A stretch of DNA of 64,000 nt from positions 1,116,001-1,180,000 of the forward strand of contig NZ_JAHLZY020000001.1 in the NCBI RefSeq assembly GCF_018967865.2, read 5' to 3'. How positions within the stretch are numbered: the stretch's first letter is position 1; each line of letters begins with the position of its first letter. The stretch is from Hymenobacter siberiensis. GTDB lineage: Bacteria > Bacteroidota > Bacteroidia > Cytophagales > Hymenobacteraceae. Positions 16,957-26,562 of this stretch are shown piece after piece. The position numbers were made by a program, and so were the translations under genes. Under the pieces are notes generated by a model. It saw only the letters and a program-made list of their open reading frames with translations, was not told where the DNA came from and searched no databases.

Positions 16957-17901
16957 ATGAAACACTGTTTACCTCAATATATTTCTACTTTTTGCTTTTT
17001 TGTCATCGTCTCGGGTGTGCTGCCGGGGGCGGGAGTGCGGGCGCAGGGTAATGGCCCCGGCGTGCGCGGAGCCCGCGCCGCCGCGCTCGGCAACGCCTCG
17101 GTGGCGCTGGCCGGCGAGGTGTGGAGTATGGGCAACAACGTGGCCGGCATCAGCGAAATTCAGCGGCCCAGCGTGGGCTTCTACGCCGAAAACCGCTACT
17201 TCAGCTCGGCCCTGAACGTGGGCGCGCTCACGGTGGCGCTGCCCCTGGGCCGTACCACGGCTCCCGACGCGGGCGGCGTGATGCAAGGCACCGAAGGCGC
17301 GGCCCCGTCGCTGAGCCCCGCGCCCGCCCCCACCTGGGCGCGCAATGGCGTGGTAGCCTTCGAGGCGCAGCGCTTCGGCGGCGTGCTTTATAATGAAACC
17401 CGCGTGGGCGTGGGCTACGCCTACCGTTTTGGCCAGATAAGCTTGGGCGCGCGGGCCGATATGCTCCAGATAAGCATTGAGGGCCTGGGCAGCCGTCGCA
17501 TGGTGCTGGGCACACTGGGCGGCCAGATTGAAATCGTGCCCCGGCGGCTCAGCTTTGGCGCGTCGCTCTACAACCTCAACCAGGCCAAACTGGCCAGCTA
17601 CCAGGACGAGCGGGTGCCTACCATCCTCAAAGCCGGCCTGGCCTACCGCCCCGGCAGCCAGGTGCTGCTGCTGGTAGAAACCGAGAAGGACGTGGAGCGC
17701 GCCGCCAATTTCAAGGTGGGACTGGAATACCGGCCGGTGCCGGTGCTGGCGGCCCGGCTGGGCCTGGCCTCGCTCACGGAGCAGGCCAGCGCGGGTATTG
17801 GTGTGCTGGCCGGCGCATTCCAGATTGACTACGCGGCGGCGTTTCAGCAGGCGCTGGGCTTCAGCCAGCATTTGAGCGTGAGTAAATCGTGGGGGAAGTA
17901 A
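16957..17901 (+). CDS. PorV/PorQ-like outer-membrane beta-barrel protein
   Basis: An N-terminal signal segment (about residues 8-31, ending GVRAQ) is followed by GNGPGVRGARAAALGNASVA and NNVAGISEIQRPSVGFYAEN, the layout of PorV/PorQ and related UPF0164 barrels. The remainder has alternating beta-strands typical of a barrel. PorV-type proteins act with T9SS or as outer-membrane channels, but no specific role can be assigned. A TACCTTAC element at about 16937-16944 may be its promoter. It shares strand and a 41-nt gap with the downstream outer-membrane protein. Confidence 0.72.
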   Translation: MKHCLPQYISTFCFFVIVSGVLPGAGVRAQGNGPGVRGARAAALGNASVALAGEVWSMGNNVAGISEIQRPSVGFYAENRYFSSALNVGALTVALPLGRTTAPDAGGVMQGTEGAAPSLSPAPAPTWARNGVVAFEAQRFGGVLYNETRVGVGYAYRFGQISLGARADMLQISIEGLGSRRMVLGTLGGQIEIVPRRLSFGASLYNLNQAKLASYQDERVPTILKAGLAYRPGSQVLLLVETEKDVERAANFKVGLEYRPVPVLAARLGLASLTEQASAGIGVLAGAFQIDYAAAFQQALGFSQHLSVSKSWGK

Positions 17902-17939
17902 TTTTTAATTAATAATTGAGAATTAATAATTAAAAATTC
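17901..17939. repeat. AT-rich palindromic repeat E, copy 1
   Basis: The run containing TTTTTAATTAATAATTGAGA and AATTAATAATTAAAAATT lies just before the start codon at 17943. Its reverse complement recurs at 18055-18089 inside the gene's signal-peptide region. The two copies form an inverted pair about 115 nt apart. Confidence 0.8.
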
Positions 17940-17942
17940 AGG

Positions 17943-20165
17943 ATGGAAAATATAGTTGGTAAGTGGTTGGGCTGGGGCTGCGTTGGCTTGCGGTGGGCCA
18001 GTAAGTCCTGGCTTTTCAGGGGTATTCCGAAGCGGTTGATTTGGATTGTAGCTCTAATTATTAATTCTCAATTATTAATTAATAATTACGCCAACGCCCA
18101 GGACTACGTGCGCCGCGCGCCGGACCTCGACCGCCTGACGCAGGAATTATTTGCCGAAATTCAGTCGGACGAAGTGCCCTACGAGGACCTTTACGAGACG
18201 CTGCTCCAGTACTACCAAACGCCCATCAACCTCAATGCCGCCACCCGCGAGGAGCTGCGCTCGCTGCTGCTGCTCAATGAAAATCAGATAACCACGCTGC
18301 TAAACCACCGCCAGGCCAACGGCGACCTGCTGAGCGTGTATGAGCTGCAAAGCATTGAGGGCTACGACCTGCGCACCATAAATCGCATTCTGCCCTTCGT
18401 GAGCGTGCAGATGAGTGGGGCCAATTCCAGCCGGGGCACGCTCTGGCAGCGCATTGCCCGCGAGGATAATAATGCCCTGTACCTGCGCTACGAGCGGGTG
18501 CTGCAGGAGCGCCAGGGCTACACGCCGCCCACCCTCTACCAGGGCCGGCCCACTACCCGCTACCTCGGCTCGGCCGATAAGATGCTGATTCGCTACCGCG
18601 TGAGCCATACTAAGGATTTCAGCGTGGGCTTTTCGCTGGAAAAGGACGCTGGCGAGCCCATTGTGTGGAACCCTAACAATGGGCAGTTCGGGGCCGATTA
18701 CGTGTCGGCGCACCTGCTTATTCAGGAGCGGGGTAAGCTGAAGGCGTTGGCGCTGGGCGACTACCAGCTGCAATTCGGGCAGGGTCTGCTGCTGTCGTCG
18801 GGCCTGGCCGTGGGCAAGGGGGCCGAAACGATTACCACGCTGCGGCGCTCATCGGTGGGCGTGCGGGCGTATTCGTCGCTGCTCGAAAACTCGTTTTTTC
18901 GGGGCGGGGCACTCACGTATCAGGTGGCACCCACGGTGCAGGTCACGGGTTTCGTATCGCACAAGAATGTGGATGCCAACCTGCAGCAAACCCAGGATTC
19001 GCTGGCGCAGTACGACGAGTTTACCTCGGGCCTGCTCTACACCGGTTTCCACCGCACGGCCTCCGAAATTGCCAACCGCCACCGGCTGGCCGAAACCCTC
19101 GGGGGCGGCAATGCCACCTACACCAGCCGCGACGGCAACCTGGCCATCGGTGTCACCGGCTTGTTCACGTACTACGGCACACCCATCCTCAAGCGGCCCG
19201 AGCCCTACAATTACTTCGAGTTCAGCGGCCGCGAAAACCTGGCCCTGAGCCTGAACTACAGCTACGTGTACCGCAACTTCCTGCTTTTTGGCGAAACGGC
19301 GCGTAGTAGCGGCGGCGGTTTGGGCACTGTGAACGGCCTGCTGGCCAGCCTTGGCTCCAGCGTGGACGCGGCCCTGCTGGTGCGGCACTACGATTCCGAT
19401 TTCCACACGCTTTACGGAAACGCTTTCAGCGAAAACACCCGCAACATCAACGAAACCGGCGTTTATATCGGCCTGAAAGTGCGGCCCGTGGCCCGCTGGG
19501 AAATTTCGGCCTACTACGACCAGTTCCGCTTTCCGTGGCTGCGCTACCGCGCCAGTGCCCCCACCGATGGCCACGATGCCTTGCTGCGCATTGCCTACAC
19601 GCCCACCAAAACCAGCCTGCTCTATGTGCAGCTGCGCCAGCGCCTGAAGCCCCGCGACCTGGCCAGTACCGACCTCAACAATCTATACCCCACCCGCGCC
19701 CTGCCGCTGCCCGGCGAGCAGCTTCGCCAGAGCATTCTGGTGTACTACAACACCGCCCCCACGCCGCAGCTGGAGCTGCGCACCCGCATGCAGGCCTCGC
19801 GCCTGCGCGACGACGATGGCCTGGCCTGGCGCAGCGGCTACGTGCTGGCCCAGGACGTGGGCTACCAGTTCAACCGCACCCTCAAGCTCACGGCCCGCTA
19901 CGCCATTTTCGACGCCGACGACTACGACAGCCGCCAATACGTGTTCGAGCAGGATGTGCTGCTGGCCGTGTCGGTGCCGGCCCTCTACGGCCAGGGCACG
20001 CGGGTGTACGGCCTGGCCGAAATCCGCATCAACCGCTCGCTCACCCTCTGGCTGCGCTACGCCGAAACCCGCTACCGCCACCAGGACGTGGTGGGTACGG
20101 GCCTGGAGTCCATCCAGGGCTCGCTGCGCGGTGAGGTGAAGGCGCAAGTACGAATGAAGTTTTAG
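17943..20165 (+). CDS. Helix-hairpin-helix outer-membrane protein
   Basis: The 740-residue precursor has a long N-terminus with a hydrophobic core (IWIVALIINSQLLINNYANA) and likely cleavage before QDYVRR. Residues about 80-150 carry ComEA-like helix-hairpin-helix repeats (PINLNAATREELRSLLLLNE, LLSVYELQSIEGYDLRTINR). The rest is rich in amphipathic beta-strands, ending QVRMKF as barrel proteins do. Such proteins are common in Bacteroidota, with unknown function, perhaps DNA contact at the surface. Part of the hydrophobic core is encoded by the AT-rich repeat at 18055-18089. Confidence 0.78.
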   Translation: MENIVGKWLGWGCVGLRWASKSWLFRGIPKRLIWIVALIINSQLLINNYANAQDYVRRAPDLDRLTQELFAEIQSDEVPYEDLYETLLQYYQTPINLNAATREELRSLLLLNENQITTLLNHRQANGDLLSVYELQSIEGYDLRTINRILPFVSVQMSGANSSRGTLWQRIAREDNNALYLRYERVLQERQGYTPPTLYQGRPTTRYLGSADKMLIRYRVSHTKDFSVGFSLEKDAGEPIVWNPNNGQFGADYVSAHLLIQERGKLKALALGDYQLQFGQGLLLSSGLAVGKGAETITTLRRSSVGVRAYSSLLENSFFRGGALTYQVAPTVQVTGFVSHKNVDANLQQTQDSLAQYDEFTSGLLYTGFHRTASEIANRHRLAETLGGGNATYTSRDGNLAIGVTGLFTYYGTPILKRPEPYNYFEFSGRENLALSLNYSYVYRNFLLFGETARSSGGGLGTVNGLLASLGSSVDAALLVRHYDSDFHTLYGNAFSENTRNINETGVYIGLKVRPVARWEISAYYDQFRFPWLRYRASAPTDGHDALLRIAYTPTKTSLLYVQLRQRLKPRDLASTDLNNLYPTRALPLPGEQLRQSILVYYNTAPTPQLELRTRMQASRLRDDDGLAWRSGYVLAQDVGYQFNRTLKLTARYAIFDADDYDSRQYVFEQDVLLAVSVPALYGQGTRVYGLAEIRINRSLTLWLRYAETRYRHQDVVGTGLESIQGSLRGEVKAQVRMKF
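18055..18089. repeat. AT-rich palindromic repeat E, copy 2, inside a signal-peptide coding region
   Basis: TAATTATTAATTCTCAATTA followed by TTAATTAATAATTAC is the reverse complement of the copy at 17901-17939. It is in frame and encodes LIINSQLLINNYA, part of the hydrophobic core of the helix-hairpin-helix protein's signal peptide. Confidence 0.8.
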
Positions 20166-20849
20166 CGCTGGAGTTTTGGGCCGGGTCCAATGCTAGGTGG
20201 CTCCACAACTATTGTTGTGGAGCCGCCTGGCATTTAGCGCACGAGCGCTGCTCCGGGCTGTTGAGTTTGGGCTGTGCCCCGCCACATCGTCGCTAACTCA
20301 AAAAGCATCTAAACCCGCAGCCTTGGCTTCTGCCTCATTCGCTCCCCGGCACTGAAGTGCCGGGGAGCGAAAAAAACCTAAGTCGTATTTGGAAATAATA
20401 CTATTGAGCACCAACATAAAGGTGCAGCGAGCTTCCCTGCATAAATGAGAGAGATATAAAAAAACCAAACTTGAATATTGATAATTAATTGTCATATAAT
20501 TTTAATTTTAAAAATGTGTTCACTGATTATTTAGGAAAGTAAATAATCAGATATAAAAATTATAAAGTGCAGAAGTGCTGTTTTAACCGCCGATAGTTGG
20601 GTTTTGTCGAATATAAAATAACTTCTATTGATTGCAATACTAATTTTGTATTGATCAATTCCTAGGTTGATAATTGATTTTAATATCTCATGCTTAATAG
20701 CATTGGTATTGCTAGATTCTTATTTTCAGGGTGATAAAGATGGAATTGCTGATTTGTGATGCCATTTTTTTTTGCTCAAAAAAACATAAAAATTGGAATC
20801 TATAAATAATTGACCTGATTTTAGAAAAAAGCACACATAAACACCTTTC
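20166..20849. other. 684-bp intergenic region, AT-rich in its right part
   Basis: No credible gene is seen. It holds two perfect GC-rich hairpins: AGGTGGCTCCACAAC/GTTGTGGAGCCGCCT at 20195-20228, and CGCTCCCCGGCACT/AGTGCCGGGGAGCG at 20338-20371. From about 20380 the sequence turns strongly AT-rich up to the large T9SS gene at 20850, quite unlike its surroundings. This part probably contains that gene's promoter and a long leader, but no clear TAnnTTTG element could be fixed. Confidence 0.5.
20195..20228. terminator. Hairpin downstream of the helix-hairpin-helix gene
   Basis: A 15-bp stem (20195-20209 with 20214-20228, one G-T pair) closes on a TATT loop. It lacks a T run, so termination is plausible rather than clear. 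Confidence 0.45.
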
Positions 20850-23800
20850 ATGCAACGAGAATTACAATTAGGCCGCAAGCTGTTGGCCGTGGTTGGCAAA
20901 CAACGTTTCAATCACCTGCTGCGCACAGGAGCTTTGGCGTTGTTGCTGGCGGGCACGGGCCGGCAGCAGGCGGCTGCCCAGGCGGGCAAAAGTGGGGTTG
21001 GCACGATAGCTACTACCAATGCCATCGTGAACGAATACACTGCCCTGACGGCCAACGCGACTACGGGCGCTACTACCATCACGGTAGCCAGCAGCTTGCT
21101 GAACGCCAACAACCGCTTCGCCGCTCCGCTGGCGGCCGGCGACCTGCTGCTGCTGGTGCAGCCCCAGGGAGCCGCCATCAGCACCGCCGATGATGCTACC
21201 TACGGCACCGTGACGGCCCTCAACAATGCCGGCCGCTACCAGCTGGTTGAAGTTGCTGCAGTACCCACGGCCACTACTATTGCGCTGAGCTGCAAGTTAT
21301 TCAGCTCGTATACCACGGCGGGCCATGCCCAGGTAGTGCGCGTGCCGCGCTACACCACGCTCACCGTAAACACCAACATCAGCGTGAAAGCGCAGGCCTG
21401 GAATGGTACTACGGGTGGCGTGCTGGCCATCGAAGCCACCGGCGACGTGACGCTGGCTACCGGCGCTACGCTCGACGTGTCGGCCCTAGGCTTTCGGGGT
21501 GGCGCGTTGGAGCAGAACACCGACGCGGCCCCCAACAATGACCTTGGCTACCGCTCGACGGCCAGTAACTACGCGGCTGAGAAAGGCGAGAGCATAGCCG
21601 GCACCATTGCCGAGTATGATGCGCTGAATGGCCGCTACGGGCGCGGTGCCCCGGCCAACGGCGGTGGCGGCGGCAACTCGCACAACGCCGGCGGCGGCGG
21701 CGGCGGCGGCGCCAACGTGGCCGGGGCCGGGGCCACCTACACCGGCACCGGCAACCCCGACCGGGGCGCCAGCAACGCCTACGACGCCGCCTGGAACCTG
21801 GAGGCGGCCAATTTCGCCACCTCAACCTCTTCCGGCGGCGGGCGTGGGGGCTACAGTTACTCCAGGACCAATCAGAATGCCCTGACGCTGGCCACCGGCC
21901 AGGCGGCCTGGGGCGGCGACAACCGCCAGAACAAAGGCGGCTTCGGCGGCCACCCCATGGTGAGCAGCGGTCGGGCCTTCTTCGGTGGCGGCGCCGGCGC
22001 CGGCGACTCGAACAATAATAGCGGCACGGCCGGCGCGGCCGGTGGCGGCTTTATCTACCTGGTAGCGGGCGGGGCCGTAACCGGCGGCTCGCTGCTGGCC
22101 GATGGCGGCTCGGTGACGGTAGTGAGCAACAACGACGGCGCGGGCGGCGGCGGCGGCGGCGGCAGCGTGGTAGTGAACTCAACCAACCTGACTACCACGG
22201 CCCTGCTGGCCCGGGGCGGCAAGGGCGGCAGTCAGAGCGCCCTTCCCGCAGAAGCGGAAGGCGCGGGTGGCGGCGGCGGCGGCGGCCTGGTGAGCTACAC
22301 CAACGGCGCACCCACCACCGACGTTAGCGGCGGCCTGAACGGGACATCGCTCTCAGGGTCGCTCACCGAATTCCCGCCCAACGGCGGCACCCGGGGCGGC
22401 GCAGGTCGCGCCGATGCCGGTGCCTGCTCGGTAGCGCTGTGCCAGTCGGTGGCTGATGTGGCCACCAGCATCAGCTTCGGTACCAATCCCTTGCCCGCCA
22501 ATCAGCAGGCGGTTATCAATGTGACTTTCATCAACAATGGCCCCGACGCGGCGGATAATGTGACGCGCTTCGTGCAACTGCCCGCCGGCCTGGGCGCGGG
22601 TGCCGTGACGGTGACCACCAGCACGGGTTCGGGTAGCTATGATAATGCGACTGGTCAGGTGACGTTCACCGCGGTAACAACCCTGGCCAACGGGGCCAAT
22701 GCCAACGCGACCATCAACTACACGCCTTCCGTGGCGGGCACCGTCGCAATAACGTCCACCATCAGCACTACTACTTCGGAAGCGTGCCAGTTGGACGACG
22801 ACAACTCGGGTACCAACAACTTGGTGGTGATTTACCCCGCCGATTTGAATGTGACGCTGAGCGGCCCCAGCACAGTGGCAGCGGCCTCCGCTGTTACGTA
22901 TACGGCTATCGTGCAGAATATTACCCCGTCTGGTGGCTCCGGCACGGCCGATGCTACCAGCACGGTGCTCACGGTGCAGCTGGCCAAGGCCTTGCTCATC
23001 AGGGATTTCCCGGCCGGTACGACGTATGATTTCGATACGGGTATTGCCACGCTGGCCATTGGGCAGGTGAACCGGGGCACGTCGCAGAGCTTCGCCTTCA
23101 CCTTCACGCTGCCCAACAACAACCAGTCCGTGGCGGGCGTGGCTTCGGCCACGGCCTTTGAGCCCGACCCGGACGCGACCAACAACAACGGCGTGGCCAG
23201 CACTATGCGCGTGGCTACCACCGTAACCATGCCCGTCGGCACCGGCACCTGCGCCGGCACCACCTACGATGGCACGACTGCTACGCAGGGCCTGTATGCC
23301 GAATATTTCAAGGGCTATTTCAACGACGTCCTCACGTTCTTCGACTCGCCCAAAGTAGCTGATATGAAGCGCTCAGAAGGCAGTGCGAACTATACCGCCA
23401 GCAATGCCTGGGGCGATTTGTCGGCGGCTTTTGGCAGCGGCTCGGTCACCAATCCCGCCCAGTACAGCGTTCGCTATCGGGGCTACCTCACCATTACTAC
23501 GGCGGGTAGCTACACCTTTACCCTTTACAGCGACGATGCTTCTTACCTGTGGCTTGACAACTCGGCCCGCGCCACCCCGCTGGTTGCGGCCAATGCCGCA
23601 GTGAACGACGGCAATCTGCACGGCCCGCAATCGGTGACCAGTGTGGCCATTACTATGGGGGCCGGGGCGCACCCGCTGCTGGCCCTCTACGGGGAAAATA
23701 CTGGCGGTAATGTGTTCCGTATTTCTTATTCGGGCCCCGATACGGGCAATGCCACGGTCGTGATTCCTATGAGCGCCATGTGCAACCGCCAGTTCAGCGG

Positions 23801-24356
23801 CCCGCTGCCGGTGACGCTCACTGCTTTCACGGCCAAGGCCGAAAGCCGCGCCGCCCGCCTGAACTGGAATACCGCCACGGAGCTGCACAACGACCATTTT
23901 GACCTGGAGCGCAGCCGCGACGGCGTGACTTTCCAGAAGTTGGCCGAAGTGAAAGGCGCGGGCTCCAGCACTATTTCGCATGACTATAGCTACCTCGATG
24001 CCAACGCCGCCGAAATGGGCGGGGGCAAGGTGTACTACCGCTTGCGCCAGGTGGACCTGGACGGCACCAGCGAATACTCGCCGGTGCGGACGGTGGCATT
24101 TGGTGTGGGTGCGGCGGGCTTCGTGCTGTTTCCCAACCCGGCACAGCAGCGCGTGGGCCTGCAGCTGAGCCTGGCCACGGCCGGCACCATCAGCCTCACC
24201 GATTTGGCCGGCCGCGTGGTAATGCAGCAGACCATTGAGGCCGGAGTCACCCAGCCTTCGCTCGACCTCAGCACGGTGGCCACCGGTATCTACGTGGTGC
24301 AGGTGGTGCAGAATGGCCAGCGCTTCACGCAGAAGCTGGTGCACACCGGCAACTAA
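20850..24356 (+). CDS. Large secreted T9SS cargo with Gly-rich, DUF11-like and PA14 domains
   Basis: The 1168-residue precursor begins with an n-region and hydrophobic core ending QQAAAQAG. A beta-rich region runs to about 260, then a Gly/Ala/Asn-rich region at about 260-510 with several runs of five or more Gly. DUF11-type repeats follow (about 555-790; ISFGTNPLPANQQAVINVTF, NNGPDAADNVTRF). A PA14 domain covers about 810-960 (LYAEYFKGYFNDVLTFFDSP, GSYTFTLYSDDASYLWLDN), then a type A T9SS tail (VLFPNPAQQRVGL to end). It is probably a surface adhesin or matrix protein, with PA14 possibly binding carbohydrate. Confidence 0.85.
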   Translation: MQRELQLGRKLLAVVGKQRFNHLLRTGALALLLAGTGRQQAAAQAGKSGVGTIATTNAIVNEYTALTANATTGATTITVASSLLNANNRFAAPLAAGDLLLLVQPQGAAISTADDATYGTVTALNNAGRYQLVEVAAVPTATTIALSCKLFSSYTTAGHAQVVRVPRYTTLTVNTNISVKAQAWNGTTGGVLAIEATGDVTLATGATLDVSALGFRGGALEQNTDAAPNNDLGYRSTASNYAAEKGESIAGTIAEYDALNGRYGRGAPANGGGGGNSHNAGGGGGGGANVAGAGATYTGTGNPDRGASNAYDAAWNLEAANFATSTSSGGGRGGYSYSRTNQNALTLATGQAAWGGDNRQNKGGFGGHPMVSSGRAFFGGGAGAGDSNNNSGTAGAAGGGFIYLVAGGAVTGGSLLADGGSVTVVSNNDGAGGGGGGGSVVVNSTNLTTTALLARGGKGGSQSALPAEAEGAGGGGGGGLVSYTNGAPTTDVSGGLNGTSLSGSLTEFPPNGGTRGGAGRADAGACSVALCQSVADVATSISFGTNPLPANQQAVINVTFINNGPDAADNVTRFVQLPAGLGAGAVTVTTSTGSGSYDNATGQVTFTAVTTLANGANANATINYTPSVAGTVAITSTISTTTSEACQLDDDNSGTNNLVVIYPADLNVTLSGPSTVAAASAVTYTAIVQNITPSGGSGTADATSTVLTVQLAKALLIRDFPAGTTYDFDTGIATLAIGQVNRGTSQSFAFTFTLPNNNQSVAGVASATAFEPDPDATNNNGVASTMRVATTVTMPVGTGTCAGTTYDGTTATQGLYAEYFKGYFNDVLTFFDSPKVADMKRSEGSANYTASNAWGDLSAAFGSGSVTNPAQYSVRYRGYLTITTAGSYTFTLYSDDASYLWLDNSARATPLVAANAAVNDGNLHGPQSVTSVAITMGAGAHPLLALYGENTGGNVFRISYSGPDTGNATVVIPMSAMCNRQFSGPLPVTLTAFTAKAESRAARLNWNTATELHNDHFDLERSRDGVTFQKLAEVKGAGSSTISHDYSYLDANAAEMGGGKVYYRLRQVDLDGTSEYSPVRTVAFGVGAAGFVLFPNPAQQRVGLQLSLATAGTISLTDLAGRVVMQQTIEAGVTQPSLDLSTVATGIYVVQVVQNGQRFTQKLVHTGN

Positions 24357-24360
24357 GCAG

Positions 24361-24443
24361 AACGGTCATTCCGACGGAGGAGGAATCTGGGTAAAGCCGT
24401 TGAACGGTAATCATCAGATTCCTCCTCCGTCGGAATGACCGTT
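24361..24443. repeat. Palindromic repeat family A, copy 3
   Basis: AACGGTCATTCCGACGGAGG begins the left arm (24361-24389) and its complement ends the right arm (24415-24443). The 29-nt arms pair perfectly around a 25-nt loop. It directly follows the large T9SS gene and abuts a terminator hairpin. Confidence 0.88.
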
Positions 24444-24446
24444 TTG

Positions 24447-24505
24447 CATTCAGGCACAAAAAAGGCCGTTTCCTCGTTGGAAATGGTCTTTTTTGTGCCT
24501 GAATG
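24447..24505. terminator. Bidirectional terminator between converging genes
   Basis: CATTCAGGCACAAAAAAGGCC pairs with GGTCTTTTTTGTGCCTGAATG, extended inward by TTTCC/GGAAA over a TCGTT loop. A/T tracts within the stem give T runs on either strand. It lies between the T9SS cargo gene and the DUF3857 genes. Confidence 0.8.
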
Positions 24506-24530
24506 ATTTCACCTGCCGCCGTATATCCGG

Positions 24531-26471
24531 TTAGCTCTCCGTTTTCAATAACACCACCTGCGTCTTATCGGCTACGCTGATTTTACGGCGGAAGTCGAGG
24601 TAGCCGGCGTAAGCGGTTTTGGGCAGGTGGCCGCGCTTCAGCTCCAGCCGGCGGATATACTGAATGGTGCCATCGGGCAGGGTGGCGTACTGGCTGGCGT
24701 AGGTGCCGTAAGCGGTGCTGAGCTGCACGGGGGCGGGCAGAGTTTCGGGCTGGAAGCCGGTGGGCAGGTGCAGCCGCACGGTATCGGCGTGCAGGCTGGC
24801 GTGGTCGAGCCACAGGTCGGACTGGCGCTCGCCCACTTGCGCGGGCAGGGCGGGCAGGCGGCTCAGCAGGTTGGGGTTGATGAACACCCGCTTGCCGCTG
24901 GGCAGGGCAAAGCCCGGCAGGGTCAGCGCCAGGTGCTCGACCACTCCTGGCAGCGGGCCGGCCGGCGCGGCGGCCAGGCTCAGCTTGGTAAGGGTGAACG
25001 TGGACAGCCGCAGGTGGTCGGTGACGTACTTTTTCTGTTCTACCGGCCCCAGCTCGTTCAGCAGGGCGGCATACAGGTCCTGCTCCTGGCCGGTGCGCAG
25101 GGTGCGGGCCGTGGCCGTGGCGCTGCCCGCAGCATCCAGAAACAGGTCGAGGCGGCGCACCTGGCGATTCTCGGCGGTGCCGTAGCGGGGCGTAGCCACC
25201 AGCTTGCCGCCCTCGGGCGTGAGCAGCAGCGCGTGGCGGTTGCCCGTGAAGCTGCCCATGTAGCCGAAGGCATTGGTTTGGCTGGTGCACTCCAGCCACA
25301 GCGTGTCGGCCCGGTCGCCTTTGGCCGGCGGCACGCACACAATAACGTGGTTGAACTGGGTGCTGGGAAAGTCGGCCCGGATATCGGGCTCGTCCGGCCC
25401 GGCTTTCACCAGGGCCACGCAGGCGGGTACGCCTGCCGCCTTCAGCAAGGCCACCGTGTAGTTGCTCAGGGCCTTGCAGTCGCCGTAGCCGTTGCTGGCC
25501 ACCGAACTGGCCGGGAAGGTCTGCCAGCCCCCCAGGCCCAGCTGCACCGAGATGTAGCGGGTACTGCCCTGCAGCATTTCGTACACGCGCTGGGCGCGGG
25601 CGCGGGCATCGGGGGCGTCGCGCACCAGCGCCTGCACCTTGGCCAGGGTGGCGGGCGGCAGCACGTCGCGGCCGGCGTTCAGCTCGTAGCTCCACAGCCC
25701 AAGGTTCTGCCAGGAGGCCGCCGAACCTTTGTGGCCCTGCACCTCGAAGGTGCCGGGGGCCATGGCCACGGTCGGCGTCAGGTCGGCCAGCAGCGGAGCG
25801 GCTTCTTCCTCGTCCACGGCCGGCAGGTTGGCCAGGTGCCACTCGTAGGTTTCCTGGCCGCTGGTGCTGGTGTGGGCCACGGTGGTGCCGGCGGGCAGCT
25901 GCCGCTCCTGGTAGCGCAGGGGCAGGGCGGTGGGCGTGGTCACGCGTAGGGTGGCGCTTTGCACGGCCAGGCCTTCGGCTTCCTGCGGCTGCCAGTGCGG
26001 GTAGAATAATGCGTTGTCCGACACCGTTTCGTAGTCAAATTCTACGGTGTAGGGCGTTTGGGGCTGGCGCAGGTCGGCGTAGCGAATCCGGACATCGGTC
26101 ATCAAATCGTTGCCGCCCACGCCCTGGTCGTGGATTTCGGCGGCCCGCAGCTGGTGCAGCAGGCGGCCGTCGGCGTCGTACACGGCCCCGTGCAGGTAGC
26201 TCAACGATTCGAGGTCGTAGTAATACTCGCCGTGCCGGCCAAAGTCGTCGCCGGCATCGCTGAGCACCGTCACCACGCGGTGTACGGTGTGCACCAGCCG
26301 CCCCGCCGATTTCACGGTCACTACCTCATCATTGGCCCGCAACACGGCGTTGGCCCCTTCGCGCAGGGCCGCCGGAATATCAGCCACCGCATATTTGGGC
26401 GCGGGCGCCGCCGGGCGCACCAGAAAGCTGCCAAGTGGCAGCACGGCCAGAAAAGAGAGCAGAGCTTTCAT
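24531..26471 (-). CDS. DUF3857 and transglutaminase-like domain protein
   Basis: The 646-residue protein has a signal peptide (LLSFLAVLPLGSFLVRPAAP), a DUF3857 domain at about residues 50-220, a transglutaminase-like domain at about 265-400, and a beta-rich C-terminus. The transglutaminase core looks competent: Cys in SNGYGDCKALSNY, His in FNHVIVCVP, and LWLECTSQ around the third position. It is likely periplasmic or envelope-associated with unknown substrate. It is the last of three tandem paralogues on this strand and the only one that keeps the catalytic Cys. Confidence 0.82.
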   Translation of the reverse strand: MKALLSFLAVLPLGSFLVRPAAPAPKYAVADIPAALREGANAVLRANDEVVTVKSAGRLVHTVHRVVTVLSDAGDDFGRHGEYYYDLESLSYLHGAVYDADGRLLHQLRAAEIHDQGVGGNDLMTDVRIRYADLRQPQTPYTVEFDYETVSDNALFYPHWQPQEAEGLAVQSATLRVTTPTALPLRYQERQLPAGTTVAHTSTSGQETYEWHLANLPAVDEEEAAPLLADLTPTVAMAPGTFEVQGHKGSAASWQNLGLWSYELNAGRDVLPPATLAKVQALVRDAPDARARAQRVYEMLQGSTRYISVQLGLGGWQTFPASSVASNGYGDCKALSNYTVALLKAAGVPACVALVKAGPDEPDIRADFPSTQFNHVIVCVPPAKGDRADTLWLECTSQTNAFGYMGSFTGNRHALLLTPEGGKLVATPRYGTAENRQVRRLDLFLDAAGSATATARTLRTGQEQDLYAALLNELGPVEQKKYVTDHLRLSTFTLTKLSLAAAPAGPLPGVVEHLALTLPGFALPSGKRVFINPNLLSRLPALPAQVGERQSDLWLDHASLHADTVRLHLPTGFQPETLPAPVQLSTAYGTYASQYATLPDGTIQYIRRLELKRGHLPKTAYAGYLDFRRKISVADKTQVVLLKTES

Positions 26472-26562
26472 TGGATTGTGAGTTAAGGGTTAAGAGTTAA
26501 AGGTTAGGAGTTCAGCGTTAAAGGTTAGGGATTGCCGAGCGCAGTTTCAACTCTTAACTCAT

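Noticed and set aside
20298..20495. 65-codon minus-strand ORF in the AT-rich gap
   Set aside because: It spans a GC-rich hairpin and has no coding-like composition or family resemblance.
21640..22300. Dense GGC repeats that could look like a tandem array
   Set aside because: They are in frame and encode the Gly-rich region of the T9SS cargo; there are no uniform repeat-spacer units, so not CRISPR.
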